A stretch of DNA of 64,000 bases from Parus major (taxonomy: Eukaryota > Chordata > Aves > Passeriformes > Paridae): assembly GCF_001522545.3 (NCBI RefSeq), contig NC_031770.1, forward strand, positions 93,348,851 to 93,412,850, written 5' to 3'. Position 1 is the first letter of the stretch. The number at the start of each line of letters is the position of its first letter. This document shows, one piece after another, positions 1 to 12,707 of the stretch. A program made the position numbers and the translations under genes. The notes beneath the pieces are model-generated. The model made no database searches and was not told where the DNA came from. It saw only the letters and a program-made list of their open reading frames with translations.

Positions 1-3000
1 ACCCATCAGAGGGCATCACCCTTGCTGCATCTGTGCAAGGGTGAGAGGACTCACTGAGGGCCAGGCAACCAAGAGCTCTTTGAAGGAGACTAGTAAAAAT
101 GAGATTGTTTTCTTCTTAATACTGGGCTGATGAGGGGGTAAGTGTCAGCTTCCCATCTCCCAGCAATCCGGAGCTGTGACACCCAGGGGAGCTGCAGAAC
201 TTGCAGACCCTGTACTTAGGGAGCTTGTGGTTTACTTTAAACTGTGATGAAAGCAGCTTTTCTGGACAGCAAACTAGGATTTAGCAGAACACCAGGTACC
301 CAGATCCCAGTACAGGTTAATGGGATGTGCTGCCTTCCCTCTGAAATTACCTCACTGATAGGTTTTCATCAGTGTTCACAAGAAAGATGTGGTGCAATAC
401 TACATCAAGATGCCAGACCTTTCTTTGCAAAGAACACAAAAGAGGACAGTTAAAATTTATCATCTACAAACAGATTAATTTGGTGTCTTAGCTGAGTTAT
501 CATGTGCCATCTGAAACAGTTCAATACTTGCCTTTGAAGGCAGTGGCAAACTGATCATCTGCAGGCTCCTATGCTACTGAACTCATCCAGAAACCTTGAA
601 CAGGACAGCTAAACCAGATGTTATTTGCTCTGAAATTCGAAGGAAACTTTACTTATTGGGTAGTTCTTAAGCAAAATGCAGGATCACTGAATTTGCATGC
701 ACACATAATGGCTGCTTACCTTCAAGATCAACATTGAGGCCAATGTGGAACTGCCAAATCAAAGATGAAGTTTTTAAAACAGTTTTGCAGACACAGAGTG
801 ATGAGATTACAGCACTGTGTGACAGCACAACAAACACAACACAAGACACAGCAGGCAATGCTATTTCTGAATCCAAACATTTTCCCTCATAGGAAATGTA
901 AGTTTATTTGTTTTGATATCAATCTTCACCTTTCCTGAAGCATATTAATTTCTTGGTTCCAAGTAACTGTTATTTTTTTTCTTTTTACTGTTTGCAGTAG
1001 ATATAAATTACTGACTAAATAGACAACTATATAGTAAACTATTATGGTATTAAAAGCAAAAGGATTTATGTATGTATTGACCCTATTAAAGTCAGGAGGA
1101 AGATACAGTGGAATTTCAAAGAAGTTAGTGATTTTACAGTATAATTGTAATAAGTGAACATGTAAGCTCATCAACAGTGAATGAAATAAAGGAAGGGAAA
1201 GCTATGGGGAAAATTAAATACATTATTTTAAATCCAAATAAAAGCTATGCAAATTTAAGTTACAAAATTCTTATGGGAAATAAGTACTGGTATGCAAATA
1301 GATCTACAGAAGATAAACTCTTCTAATTGAAGCCTATCCTAAAATCTCTGAACTCTCTAAGTAAAAGTAAGCTTCTTAAAGCATAATCAAATTCTCAGCC
1401 AGTATAAATCTCTCCAGCTTTAGCCTAAACTGAATTCCTATATTGGCATAAGCCCCTTGTGGCTAAAGCAAGTTTTATATTCCCTTACTGCCAAACCTAA
1501 GGGACATAGTCTCTGTTACCTGGTCTGCACTAAGCATAACACACAAAAGCAATGTAAGCTTTCAGAAAGTAACTCTCATCTGTATCTACTTTACAACAGA
1601 CCTTTCTGTTAAGTAAAACTGAGCATGTTATTAGTGAACACCTGGGGAAAAATTTATTTGGATCTAAAATTTTAGGTGCTGTAAAAAAGGTGGAAAAAGT
1701 AGATTATTGTGGAGTTACATCTCACTGGGGTATGTGGAGGAAATTGTAAAGTAGCAAGCTGCCAACTTCTTTGGGGATCCATACTGGTTTTATATGCTAG
1801 TGCCTTGAGAACAGCAAAAAGCAGCAACTGACTGGTGAAAACTTCATAATTTTGGAAGCACTTTGGTTTTTAGTTCTGCTTTTGGAATAGTTAAATGCTG
1901 AGAAAACTATTGTCATTGAAGCTGAGATTAGAGACAAGAAAACCTTAATGATTCTACGATTCGATGAAAACTGAAAGGCTCAGCCATGTAAACTTTATAC
2001 AGGTTTTCTAAATTTAAATCATCTACACAATTGGATAAATAATACCAAAACAGAACTTAAGACCCTGCTCCAAGATCCACTGGATTTTTATATGTCCTTA
2101 ATTTCAAATATTTGTTCAGGAACATTTTAGGTAAGTGTCTGAAGAAATGGGTCTAACCTAAGGTCTCCTTTCAGGTTTGGTACTACTATGATCAAGAGGA
2201 AGAAGACATGACAAAAATCACTCTTTTTACTAGGTTTTGAATCAACTGAAGCAAATCTTTCTCTTGTGAAATTTAACTGGATAACAAAATCACTTTTTTA
2301 ATACTGATCTCAAAGGCATAAGAGAGAAACCAAGAACTAATCTGATAAAATGCCTCTTTAGATTACACTGATATTTCTACACTGTGAATACACAGTTTTT
2401 TGCTCTCCCTTCTGTATGAAGTTATTTTGAATTAAAATACACCTCTGCTAAAGTCAGGGAAAACTTTATCAATGACATCAATGGGGTCAAGGTTTCAGCA
2501 ACTTGGTCTAAGCATAGAAAGAAAAACACAACTCCATCTTGCATCATTAGCCCATGCATGGGAACTTTTTTTTCCATGCTAAAGAAAGTTAATAGGAATG
2601 GCAAATACTCTAGGCAAATTTGGGCAAATGCCACTGACTCCTGCATACTTCATTAGAAAACTAATTAACAATCAGAACTGAGTAATAACTTCTGTGGAAA
2701 TATTTATAGTTCTCTTCCTGACTCTCATTATCCAGGACTAAAGCAGTCTCCCATATTAGCATGTCACACCAGCCTTGATTATGTAGAAGCATTCAGGAAA
2801 ATGATCTGAACCACCTACAGGTGTGACTTGGGAGTGTATTAGTAAAACTACCTTTAATCCTGTGTGGACACAGCCTCAGAATTAAAGCACTTCTAATTTA
2901 ATTTTGCATATATCAGAAACAAAGTAAACAAACTGAAATCAAGGTCAAATCAACAGAAAAATTATATATGTAAGGAGAAAATATAATTTAATCCACGTTT

Positions 3001-6000
3001 TAAAGACTTCCACGGTACAGTAAGCAAAATACTTAATTGCAAAATGTTTTGTTCTGAATGAGATTCACTTGCAGTTTTATTGAGATGACAATAACTTGCA
3101 TTAAAGTTATTTTAAATTTTCAGCTTTTGGGAATAACAAGTTTTTTCTACAGAATTCTATGGAAAATATATGCTCACAATTTCATGAACCATAACTCTAA
3201 CTCCATCTGTTAGGCATTTGGGACAGTTTTGTTGCTTAGCTAGTATTTATACTTTTTCCAATGCTGTTCAATCTTTTAATTTTCTCAGTGTCTTTGATTG
3301 CCTTATCCACAGTATGCTTCTATACTATGTATAATTCTATATTTCCTTACAACAGAAACCAAGTACCTTTCTCAGATTCTGGACTCCACTGGCATTCTCA
3401 CAGTCACACATTATAGATTGCCAAACGTTTGAAAGGGCAGGAGATTATGTGTCTGTATCATATAATAACAATAACACTTGAAATGCTGAATGGGCTGTTT
3501 GGTCTTGACCTTTATCCTTTGCCAGCAAGAGAAAGTTAAATTACTGTAAATTCCATCATTCCCTGAAGGTCTATGCTTGAGCAGAAGCACACCTGAGTGC
3601 TGGGCACCCTGGCTGTGAGCAGAGATGGGTAGAAAGTAAGTGGCTGCTCAGATGGGCACAGGGATGTTCTGCAGCGACATTAAGGGGGACTTTTTGCAGT
3701 GGATGGCACTGTTCCACCCATAGGAATATGACCAGGTGACCCACATAAAGTTTTCCATCATGCTATTAACATTCCTAACTTCTGCTGTATAAAAGCAAAG
3801 GGTTTTTTTGTGTGGTTTTCTTTCTCATTACATTTAAAAAGGAAAAAAAAAAAAAAAGAAAAATAAATACATTTTGTGGAGACAAGTTGAATCCATAGTG
3901 AAAACTCATGGAATAGAAGTTCATCAGGCTTTTCAAAACCAAAGATGCTGACATAGTCTATAGAATAGGAAGCTGATTCTGACAGGACATGCCATGGGAA
4001 GTACCACACCATGGTTTTACTTCATGCCTTGTTTCTTTTCTTAGACATCATTGTCAGAGACAGGATGCTGGAGCAAATGGACTTTTGGTCTGATTCAGCC
4101 ATACTGAAACAAATATCCCTTCACTGTTCCAGAAGGATGTTTGTCTTTTAGCAATATTGCTTCTCATTCCCTGTTTTGCATCTTTTCCGTGTTCCTCACA
4201 AACCTGGCTATTGCTACAGCTGCATGATAAACAGCCTTACACCTTCCCTTCTCTCCAGCATGAGGATATTCAGAGTCTTTCTCTGTGGACAGAAACATAG
4301 TATTTAGGTGTCTGCACGATTTATGTGAGGCAATGACTGCCTGCCTGTGATTTGGGCTAGCAGTGGAGAAAATAAGGAGTCTTTCTCAGATGTGAAGTTT
4401 TCATATCACATTGATCAATGCAAAGCAATAGAAAATAAAACAAAAATGGGACAATTTCTTGGAAAGAACAGGGCATTATGGAACTGGAAAATTGTTAAGA
4501 AATATATAAATGAGGCAACATCTATGTTCCTATTCTTCTGTAGGCTTGATAAAAGCTTCTGTGGCTTTGGAAAAGTTGTATCACTCAGAGGAGAATATTT
4601 TGGGGTTTTGATTGCTTAAAAAAATGTATTTGTAGATACACAATCCGTGACTACTTGGTGACAGTTCGCCAACAGTTCTTGTTAGTGTAGATGTGGAATT
4701 GGAAAAGAAAGTGGGCTAGTGGATAAACAACAAGAACGTGAAGTCAGGATGTTGCTGCTTGTTTAGTAAAAGATCTGACAGTGCTCGCTAGAAAATCTGT
4801 GTATTTTGGCTTCAAGCATACATAGTGCTTTACTATGAATCACGATTTGTTGTTTTATTCCAGTAATAGCAAACTTTGAAAAAGAGGCAAAAAAAGGTAA
4901 GCTGGAGTTTTCAGCAATGAAGATGTATTTTGACTAATACGTTGTCAGGATTAATTCACTAATATGTAAGTGAGTACTTTCAGATCATTGCACTGAAGTT
5001 GCACTACAAAGGAAGTATGTAATTTGTTTTCTCACATCTGAAGCCCATTATTAGTACAACAAATAAAGAACATTTTAAATGTCAGGGAAGAATAGAAATT
5101 ACAAATAAACAAAATTCTGTCTTAAATCATACATGACATATAAAAAAGCAGGCTTGCTCACTGCAGAACAGTATTGCATTTTTGCCTAGATTAAAGAGCA
5201 TTTATTCTTCCAACACATTTTCATTAATGATCACTTGAGATGTTTATAACACAATGGGCAGTAAACACAAGACCTATTCATCAGTCTCCTCCTGGTTACA
5301 GCCAAAGTGGCCCTTCATGCCACCATGAGACACAAACTCAATGAGGGTATCCTGCCAACTCCATCATCTTCCAGTCCCTCATCTTCTCATGCTGACAAAG
5401 AGAGCACTGGTGGGCAACAACCATGGCTTCCCTGGACACATTCCAGGAGTGACTGATGTTGTTGAGGGCTGCCCTCCTCCAGTGCCCATCAATCTACTTT
5501 TGAGTCTGACACACACATTTTCCTTTTAATCCTTTTTTGTCCTCTGGAATCACTTGTTCTTGTATATTTTTCCTCCAGCCCCTTCTGCTCAAAGGGCTTG
5601 AAGGGCTGGTTATGGTTGGGCTAGCACCTGGCTCTAAAAGGGAGAAGGACAGCTAACATGGTTTAAACAGGATTTAATTAAATTTTTTTTTTTTTGCTCC
5701 TTTCTGCAGGGCCTAGTGAGAGCTTATGTGCTCACTGCATCGCTGAGAAAGACTTGAGGAATAATTGGTCCCAGGAGAGTCATATGCCAGTGCCTTGAGA
5801 TTCCCCCTTCACACTGAGTAGTTGCCTTTGTTATCTTCCCACTGCTGATGTTAACCAGCAGAACAAGCACTGAACTGGAATGTTTCTGTCATATTTTTCT
5901 TCGCCAATCTATTTTTGCTGTCCACCTTTTTGGAGTTTTGTTTGTGACTAATGGCCTTACAATGCTCGGAGCAAGAAGAGAACTGGGAGGTGAGCCTGCA

Positions 6001-9000
6001 CTCTTCAGTGCCCTGATGCTGTACATTTGGATCAAAACTCCAGGTAAGAATTGGATCTCCAAAAAAAATTTAGGCCATGTCTGCTATAGCCCAGCAGACT
6101 CCTGCGGTGCAGAGATGTCACTTGAGGTCAGAGCTGCTGCTCTGGTAGATAGCTGTGTGGGGGAAAGTCAGTCCCCCGTTTTCCTCAGATAATTGTGGAA
6201 CTACAAAACAAAAGGCCCCACCTGGAGATCTTTTCCTGTGTGGAGCGCTGGTATATGCATGAAAATATCTCAGGCTGAGATTGCCAGTTCACCAGACAGA
6301 GAAGGCCTGAATCTTCAATCAAAGTTTTGCTGATGACTTAAATAAAATGCTGGGGAGGCTTCATTAGATTTAACTCTTAACAACTGCAGAACACATCACT
6401 GAATATTCTAGAGGGTGATGCATGGCTGATTACATAAACCCTTCTTGAACGAGTCTGGGCAAACTCATGAGAGTATTTTTACGAGTTGAACCACGTACTC
6501 TGTGGCTTAAATATTCAAAATTAATCTCACAATTTTTCATTTTCATTAGATTTTGATAATTAAAGGTTAGAAATGCACTAGATTTCTTGAAAAACAGTTA
6601 GTGATTGACCTAATACAAAACACAGCCTACCTCAAAAAATGGAGAATTTCACCCACTTTGGTCTATAACATTTGTTTCCTGCAGACAATGAAATTTTAAT
6701 ACTTGCAACCTTCTGAGAGCACTTCAATCCAGTGTAGATATTACAGAGAACAAAACTGTTTCAGGTCATTTTATTTTAACTCTTTTGTGTCCAGGAAAAA
6801 TTTTTGAAAATATTTATGAAAAAGAAAAGGGATGAAAGATCAGAGAGGTTAGGTAGTGGTGTGCTTTATGTAATATTCTATTTCCCATAAAGGTCACTGC
6901 CAATTTGAAGTACATCACAGCAAGAAATCCTGCAGTGGAAAATAATGGAATATATTTTCATTTTATTAAAATCTTGCATGTGAAAATTAGCATAACACTT
7001 GAAACCTGAGCCTAATACCATTAGCTTTTTTGGGCTTACTTGTGCTACCTGATGTACTTGTTATCCTCATGAAGTTCCTGTTTCATTAATACAACTTCAG
7101 AGATATTCTTCAGAAATTAATTTGCACAGTGTGCAATTACACTGTTGAAAAACATCTATTTCCTTTTTCAGTTATAAATGCATTATCCTTTGTCTAAATG
7201 GATGCTCTGTGTTTATATCTGATGAGAAGAATCAATTCCATTAGTTCTATCCACCTTTCCAGTCTTTTTCTGTGTACGTTTATTCCATCTCCTCATATTT
7301 ATTTCTGGTTTAAAGCACAGTGTTCATCTGTCTTCATAACAGTATTTTTCCATGTCTAAGAGTCTTTGTCATCAGCACTGGCCTTCTTCTATTTTTGCTA
7401 TGTCATCCCTGGAGACATAAAATCTCTATAATAAATCATAATGACAAAGTATAAATTAATTTAGCATGCATTTGCACGCAACAATCTGCTTGCTCTAGGA
7501 CTCTTGGTATTTCTTGAACTGACTTACAGTTGATTCAACCAGCTTTCAATTTTTAAAATTAGTCTTTTTTCCAAAAGTATTTTGCTTTTCTCTTTTACAC
7601 ATTTTCTTTGGACAAAGATCTACATTGACTAACTTACATGCCAAGCCACAAACAGCTTTCCTATACATGTCAGTATTTAAAATCAGAGTGGGTTTGTTAT
7701 CAATGAGAGTGGAGTTTGGCTAGAGATAGAATTATTTCCTTTCCCTCATAGGGTTGGACCTCACCTTTCTATTGGTAAGTCTTGAGAGTTTAGAAAGGAA
7801 GGTTAGACTATCTTGGGGTGTTTTCTCGCTCTTAAACCAGCTATATTTATGTTTTGTTTTAAATGAGAATTATACTAAAATCCCAAAAGAGTAGAATTCA
7901 ACCTTTTCCAAATTGTCTAGAACAGCTTTTATGTAATAAATATGACTTACACACCTATGTATATATAAGTGTAAGTATTGTATATGAATGAGCTTGGACT
8001 TTGTGATGACTTGCAGAACTCATGTACTGCAGTCATCTAGAAATCATATTCCTTAAAATGGTGTATTGTCTCATATGATATGTATTTTCTCATACACATC
8101 ACATATGTTTTAGCTTGAAGTTGGCTAGGGAACTGCTAGGAAGTATGGGGGAAAACACAAAGAAGAAAGTTTTGTCCTGAACTCTGCTGTTATTAGTTGC
8201 TGAACCTTCCTCCCTTTCTGAAGTTCAAAAGATATAGCCCTGGCATTGTTTATTTTTGTGAACTTTGATATAGTTATAAGTAGATGTCCACAGCAAACAC
8301 TCCAGAAAGCTAAGATGAAAAAGGCAAAACAACACAGTGTTGCTCTCCACAAGTTAGAAAGGGAGAATAACCAAGATATGACATCTGGGCATTTAAATTT
8401 TCATTAGATAAATTCCAGACTGGGACTCTGGCACTATCAGTGTCTAGAAAGTGAAAAACACATGGGGGTAGGAATCCAGGAAAGGATATACAGATACTCC
8501 AGTGCCTATGCTGTATTTTGGCATGGTGCTATAAAGACAGTTTTCACCATGAAATGGCTAACAATGGGCTCCTGCAGAGGGACAGGGATGGCTCCCTAAT
8601 GCTTGCAATGTGTGCCTAACACTGCTGGGAGATGGCAGATCTCAGCTTGCTAGTGTGGTTTCCAACAGCCTGGTTAAGGTCTAGGACCAAGTGCAGCTGA
8701 CAAGGTTGGCATTGGTGGCAGCAGTGGTGGATGTGTCATCTCTAGCACAACATAGGATTGTTTTTACTTCTTGCTTGTAACAGCAGCACAGCAGGCAGCT
8801 GTGTTCAGGCAGCCACAGCAAGGTTAGTCTGTCAGGAAGGGTGACAGACCCCTCACATGACATACTGACTGTGGCACAGATGAGAGAGAGATGCCATGAA
8901 TAGTAACTGGGATTTGAAAGGCAAATGCTGAGAGCTGCTGGGATGGATCCAGTACCTGAAACAATTGTGCATGTACCTGAAAGTCTGGTAATATCCAAAG

Positions 9001-10837
9001 CAGCCTGGAGTCACTGAAGTAGGCTAAAGCTACTAAGTGTCATGGAGTTACTTGGTATGACACAGGGAATCACCTCCTTACTGCTTTTCACTTTTCTCAT
9101 ATTTGCCCTCTCTCTCCTGAGAGCCTAGTTTAGGCCAGCAAAAGAACTCCATCCTTTTCTCTCCTGGGCCAGAGCCTGGAGTAAAAGAGGAAAGGAGAAA
9201 CATATTTTTCAGCAGCATAATGTTTTGCCAGGTCATGAAGTGGCTGCTAAAACCATGTTGTCTGGCTTTGCTTTCAAAACAGCTCAGTGCTCCTTGGGAA
9301 TCAGAGACAAAGGCTGCATTTTCTGTTACTTCTCTCACTTTTTTTTTTCCCCAGCTCTATGCTCCCTTAAGGGAGACAGGATCAGAGTTCAGAAGAGAAA
9401 TCATCAATTTTTTCTCATAATGATATCTATAAAGATATTCATGGCATTTTAAACATCATGCAAGGAGTTTCAAACAGGATTTCACCTGAATACAACCTTC
9501 ATTTCAACAACTTTGTATTCAGCTTTCCCCTGAATACAACTTAGGGATACGTGACAATATAGTTTCTTAGAGGAAGAAACTTTGTATTTAAGAGTTTTGT
9601 ATTCTTTTTCACCCCAGGACGACCCAGTTGACAAATGTCGGCTTCTTACTCGGGAAAAACAAATTTGATGAGTTTTATATAATTAATTTTAAAAGGAAAT
9701 AATAAATTTATAAGCTCAAATCTGTAGAACAGATCAGCAAAAAATAAGATTCCTCTCAGAAGAATATGAGATAGTGCTCAGCCATGCCCTAGGGTCTTGA
9801 AGATAAATAGAAAACATGAACTGGGATTCTCACCTCTCTAAAGTCAATTGGATTGATTTTCAATGACCAAAGTAAAGCAAATTTTTCACAATGAAGTCCA
9901 AGATCTTAGGAGAAAACCTAAGTGGGAAAAAAAAATCAAAATTAATAAAAATAAAAAAGGGCATGTAGTTAATTTTGTGTGTATTGGGAATGCTGTGTGA
10001 ATTTCTTAGTGAGAAAACTGAGCAGAGTCATAAGTATTTGCAGTATTTAAGCCTAATAGTAGGGTTGGTGTTTCAGGCAGCCATAAGAAAAATAGCATAA
10101 GGAAGGCATTGGATTAAAATAGTAGGGTCATGTGGTGAGAAGTAACTTATTTGATTTTTTCAAGGTCTAAATACAGAATTCAAATAAAATAAAATGGTTG
10201 TTTTCTGCTTAGCGTTGCACAAACATGTGCCAATATAACTTAGAAATATTTTTGTTTATAAATTTGAAGGAGTGAGAGGTTAAAGAACTAGTTATAAATT
10301 GACCTGGCCATCTAGAGGAAATCCATGCTAAACCTGATCTGTCTTTAATAACCAAGAATGTGTTTTGTGTCCTACCCTCTCGAGATTCAGTTAATATTAA
10401 TGCAAGCAAGATGTGAAAGGAAATTTTGTTCTTCACTTTTTAGTAACTTTTAGTCTCGCAAGAGAAGGGATTGAAAATGAGATAAAGAAGAGTTTGTTTG
10501 AAAACTTATTGCAAAACTAAAGGCTTTTATAGAGTCCTTCAAACATTTGTGCACTTGCTTTATGCTCATTGATATAATTTTGTGAAATTCATTTTCAAGA
10601 CAGAGGATTAAAACTGCACTGGTGGAAATTCTGTGGCTACAGGTCCAAGTGAAGTGAATGCAACTTTTGTGGAGTCAGCTACAAATTATAGTTAGCTACA
10701 CAGCATTCCTACGCCATTACAGAAATCCTGAATCAGTACAAAAGAGAATTTATAGTTAAAACTGGGATGCCTCTGAGGTTAGCTTAATACATAAGACATT
10801 TTATGAGAGAAAAAGTTACTTTCTCATTGATTTGCAG
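1..10837. other. Intergenic DNA upstream of TDRP, no gene recognised
   Basis: This is AT-rich sequence with many short open frames on both strands. None has splice-site support, family motifs or codon use that I recognise. Homopolymer runs occur near 3842-3856 (A), 5684-5695 (T) and 9341-9349 (T). From human 8p23.3 gene order, ERICH1 would be expected on this side, but I could not recognise any ERICH1 exon here. Unannotated noncoding RNA cannot be excluded. Confidence 0.6.
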
Positions 10838-10951
10838 ATCTCGAATCTGTGGGTGACCTGCCACTGACGGGAGCTGAAGGCAGCGCACGAGCAGCCGGCC
10901 TGCAGGAGCTGGTGTTCCTGCCGCGGGGAGAAGCCTTTTCCAGTCCAGCAG
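10838..10951 (+). other. Candidate exon, CpG-rich, unidentified
   Basis: A 114-bp block is bounded by a good acceptor (pyrimidine-rich stretch ending TTTGCAG at 10831-10837) and a consensus donor (CAG|GTAGGT, GT at 10952-10953). It is clearly richer in GC and CpG than the AT-rich DNA on its left. One frame is open throughout, entering with two bases and leaving with one, so the length is a multiple of three. The peptide begins LESVGDLPLTGAEGSARAAG and stays open past the donor to 11109; the other two + frames contain stops. I do not recognise the peptide. It could be an upstream or alternative exon of TDRP, an exon of a neighbouring gene such as ERICH1, an lncRNA exon, or chance. Confidence 0.3.
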
Positions 10952-11526
10952 GTAGGTGCACATTGCAGCCAAAAACAGCCTCAGCAAAGCACTGCTGCTC
11001 CCTGATCGCTGCTGCTCGGCCCCGAAGGGATCAGGCAGTCACAGCGAGACTTGCAAGTCTATTAAGAGGGATCCTTGAGCGTTATGGCCTTTCACTGGTG
11101 AAATCATAGCAGCATTAAGCGAGAAAACAACTGAAAAAGGTTGTTCTAGAGTAGTTTCCTAGGTCTTTGGATGTCTAAGCCTAATTCACAGATCAAAATA
11201 ATGGATAAAGGAGTGCTTAGGTGGGGGTTCTAATGGAAAAGTATCCTAGCAAATCTATATGAAAACTAAGAATCAATGAAAATCCCAGCGGTACACAGGG
11301 CATTAAATCTGGATCGTTCAGCCATCAAACTGGGAGCTCCAGGCACTCTCTGGGCTCCAGCACGGATGCACCAGGCTTTTCCACCCTGGCTGCAGGGCTC
11401 CATGGTCAAGGGGAGCAGGCCCGTGGTCCAGGCTGGGGGGACTGGCTGTGCAGCCTTCCCTTCCTCACAGGCACCCGCGGTGACCCGCGGGGGAACACAG
11501 CTGTGCACGGGTGGGAAAAGCAGCAG

Positions 11527-11952
11527 GCACACAGGTGGGTGTGCTGGTGAGCACACAGGTGGGTATGCTGGTGAGCACACAGGTGGGTATGCTGGTGAGC
11601 ACACAGGTGGGTATGCTGGTGAGCACACAGGTGGGTACACGGGTGGGCACACAGGTGAGCACACAGGTGGGTATGCTGGTGAGCACACAGGTGGGTACAC
11701 GGGTGGGCACACAGGTGGGTACACGGGTGGGCACACAGGTGGGTACACGGGTGGGTACACAGGTGAGCACACAGGTGGCCACAGTGGCAGGGTACACAGG
11801 TGGGCACACAGGTGAGCACACAGGTGGGTACACGGGTGAGCACACAGGTGGGTACACGGGTGGGTACACGGGTGGGTACACGGGTGAGCACACAGGTGGC
11901 CACAGTGGCAGGGTACACGGGTGAGCACACAGGTGGCCACACTGGTAGGGTA
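11527..11952 (+). repeat. 12-bp minisatellite (VNTR) with E-box units
   Basis: About 35 units of 12 bp form a tandem array with consensus GGTGRGYACACR. Common variants are GGTGGGTACACG, GGTGAGCACACA and GGTGGGTATGCT. The first third is mostly a 24-bp dimer alternating GGTGGGTATGCT and GGTGAGCACACA. A different 24-bp block beginning GGTGGCCACAGTGGCAGGGT appears near 11775 and 11895, with a third diverged copy near 11932. Because the unit is a multiple of three, almost every frame on both strands stays open, which explains the long tetrapeptide-repeat reading frames; these are not genes. The array ends only about 50 bp before the TDRP CpG island. Confidence 0.95.
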
Positions 11953-12275
11953 CACGGGTGTGTACTCCAGGACCATTTGCAGAGCTGTCGGGCCATCTGT
12001 GGCGCTCTGCGGGCGCCGCTACTCCAGCTACGCAGACGGGTCCAGCTTCACCTCCGAGTGCCCCGCGTTACCCTCACACACATTCTGCTGCCACCGCTGG
12101 CCGGGCAGCGCCCCCCGCACCCTCCACAGCACCGGTCGGCGCTCGGCGGCTCCTTTTCCTGAGGACCCCTCCCGTGCCGCGGGAGGCTGCGGGGCTAGCC
12201 CGGGGTGCTGCCGGCGGGCCCGGCGCTGTTGCCGCGGTGATGCCGGGCAGGCCCCCGTGCCCCCGCCCCGCAAAC

Positions 12276-12316
12276 ATGGCAGCGGCGACGGCGGCCCCGG
12301 CGGGGAGCGGCGGCAG
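12276..12316 (+). other. Possible alternative first exon inside the CpG island
   Basis: An ATG in good context (AAACATGG) opens a short frame, MAAATAAPAGSGG, that runs into a consensus donor CAG|GTGAGG at 12317. This is the usual look of a first coding exon. It leaves in a phase that does not match TDRP exon 2, so it would not give an in-frame TDRP isoform by direct splicing. It may belong to a noncoding or unknown transcript. The ATGGC could also simply be a YY1 site, and GT-containing donors are frequent by chance in such sequence. Confidence 0.22.
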
Positions 12317-12599
12317 GTGAGGAGCGGCGGCTCTCGGCCCGGCCCGGCCCGGCGTGGGCCGCCCGTCCGCGCCCCCGACTCCATCCGCAGGCCGGCGGGT
12401 GAGGCGGCGACGGGGGGCGGGCTCCCGGCGCCGCCAGGCAGCTCCTCCCTCCCTCGCTCCCTCCCTGGCGGCCGGGAGCCCCCGGCGGGGTGACAGCCCT
12501 GCCGAGCGCAGCCGCCCCGGCCGGGGCTGCGGAGCAGTGCCCGCTCCCGCCGCGGCCCGCTCGCTGCCGGGACGCAGCGGGGCCGCCCCCGCGCCCGCC

Positions 12600-12707
12600 A
12601 TGTGGAAGCTCAACAAGAGCAGCAAAGTTCTGCTGGACGACTCGCCCGAGGAGGAGGAGACGCGTCCCCGCGGGCCGCCGCCCGCCGCCGCCTTCGCGGC
12701 CCCCCAG
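12600..12707 (+). CDS. TDRP: TDRP coding exon 1 (residues 1-36)
   Basis: This is the first coding exon of testis development-related protein (formerly C8orf42). The ATG has G at -3. The encoded start MWKLNKSSKVLLDD, followed by an acidic EEEE and a Pro/Ala-rich stretch ending AAPQ, matches the family pattern of MWKL, an acidic patch, then PPPAAA. The exon is 36 whole codons and ends in CAG|GTAGGA (donor at 12708), so the phase is 0, matching exon 2. The reading frame is open upstream, but only from a GTG, and GC-rich DNA favours such openness, so I take this ATG as the start. TDRP is a small nuclear protein with no known enzymatic domain. In mammals it is expressed in testis, is reported to bind protamine 2, and affects sperm motility. 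Confidence 0.93.

Noticed and set aside
5848..6192. 114-codon + strand frame upstream of TDRP
   Set aside because: No recognisable domain, codon bias or acceptor. It is best seen as a chance frame.
1..10837. 3' exons of ERICH1, expected from human gene order
   Set aside because: No segment could be matched to ERICH1 with confidence. Its absence may only mean that it lies further left or is too diverged to recognise.
11527..11952. CRISPR-like repeat array
   Set aside because: Direct tandem units without spacers in a vertebrate genome: this is a minisatellite.
11266..12162. Long tetrapeptide-repeat open frames on both strands (up to 236 codons)
   Set aside because: They come from a 12-bp tandem repeat, which keeps nearly all frames open. 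There is no codon preference, start context or splice support.
12354..12599. 82-codon in-frame N-terminal extension of TDRP
   Set aside because: It opens at GTG, not ATG. High GC lowers stop frequency, and the MWKL start matches the family N-terminus.
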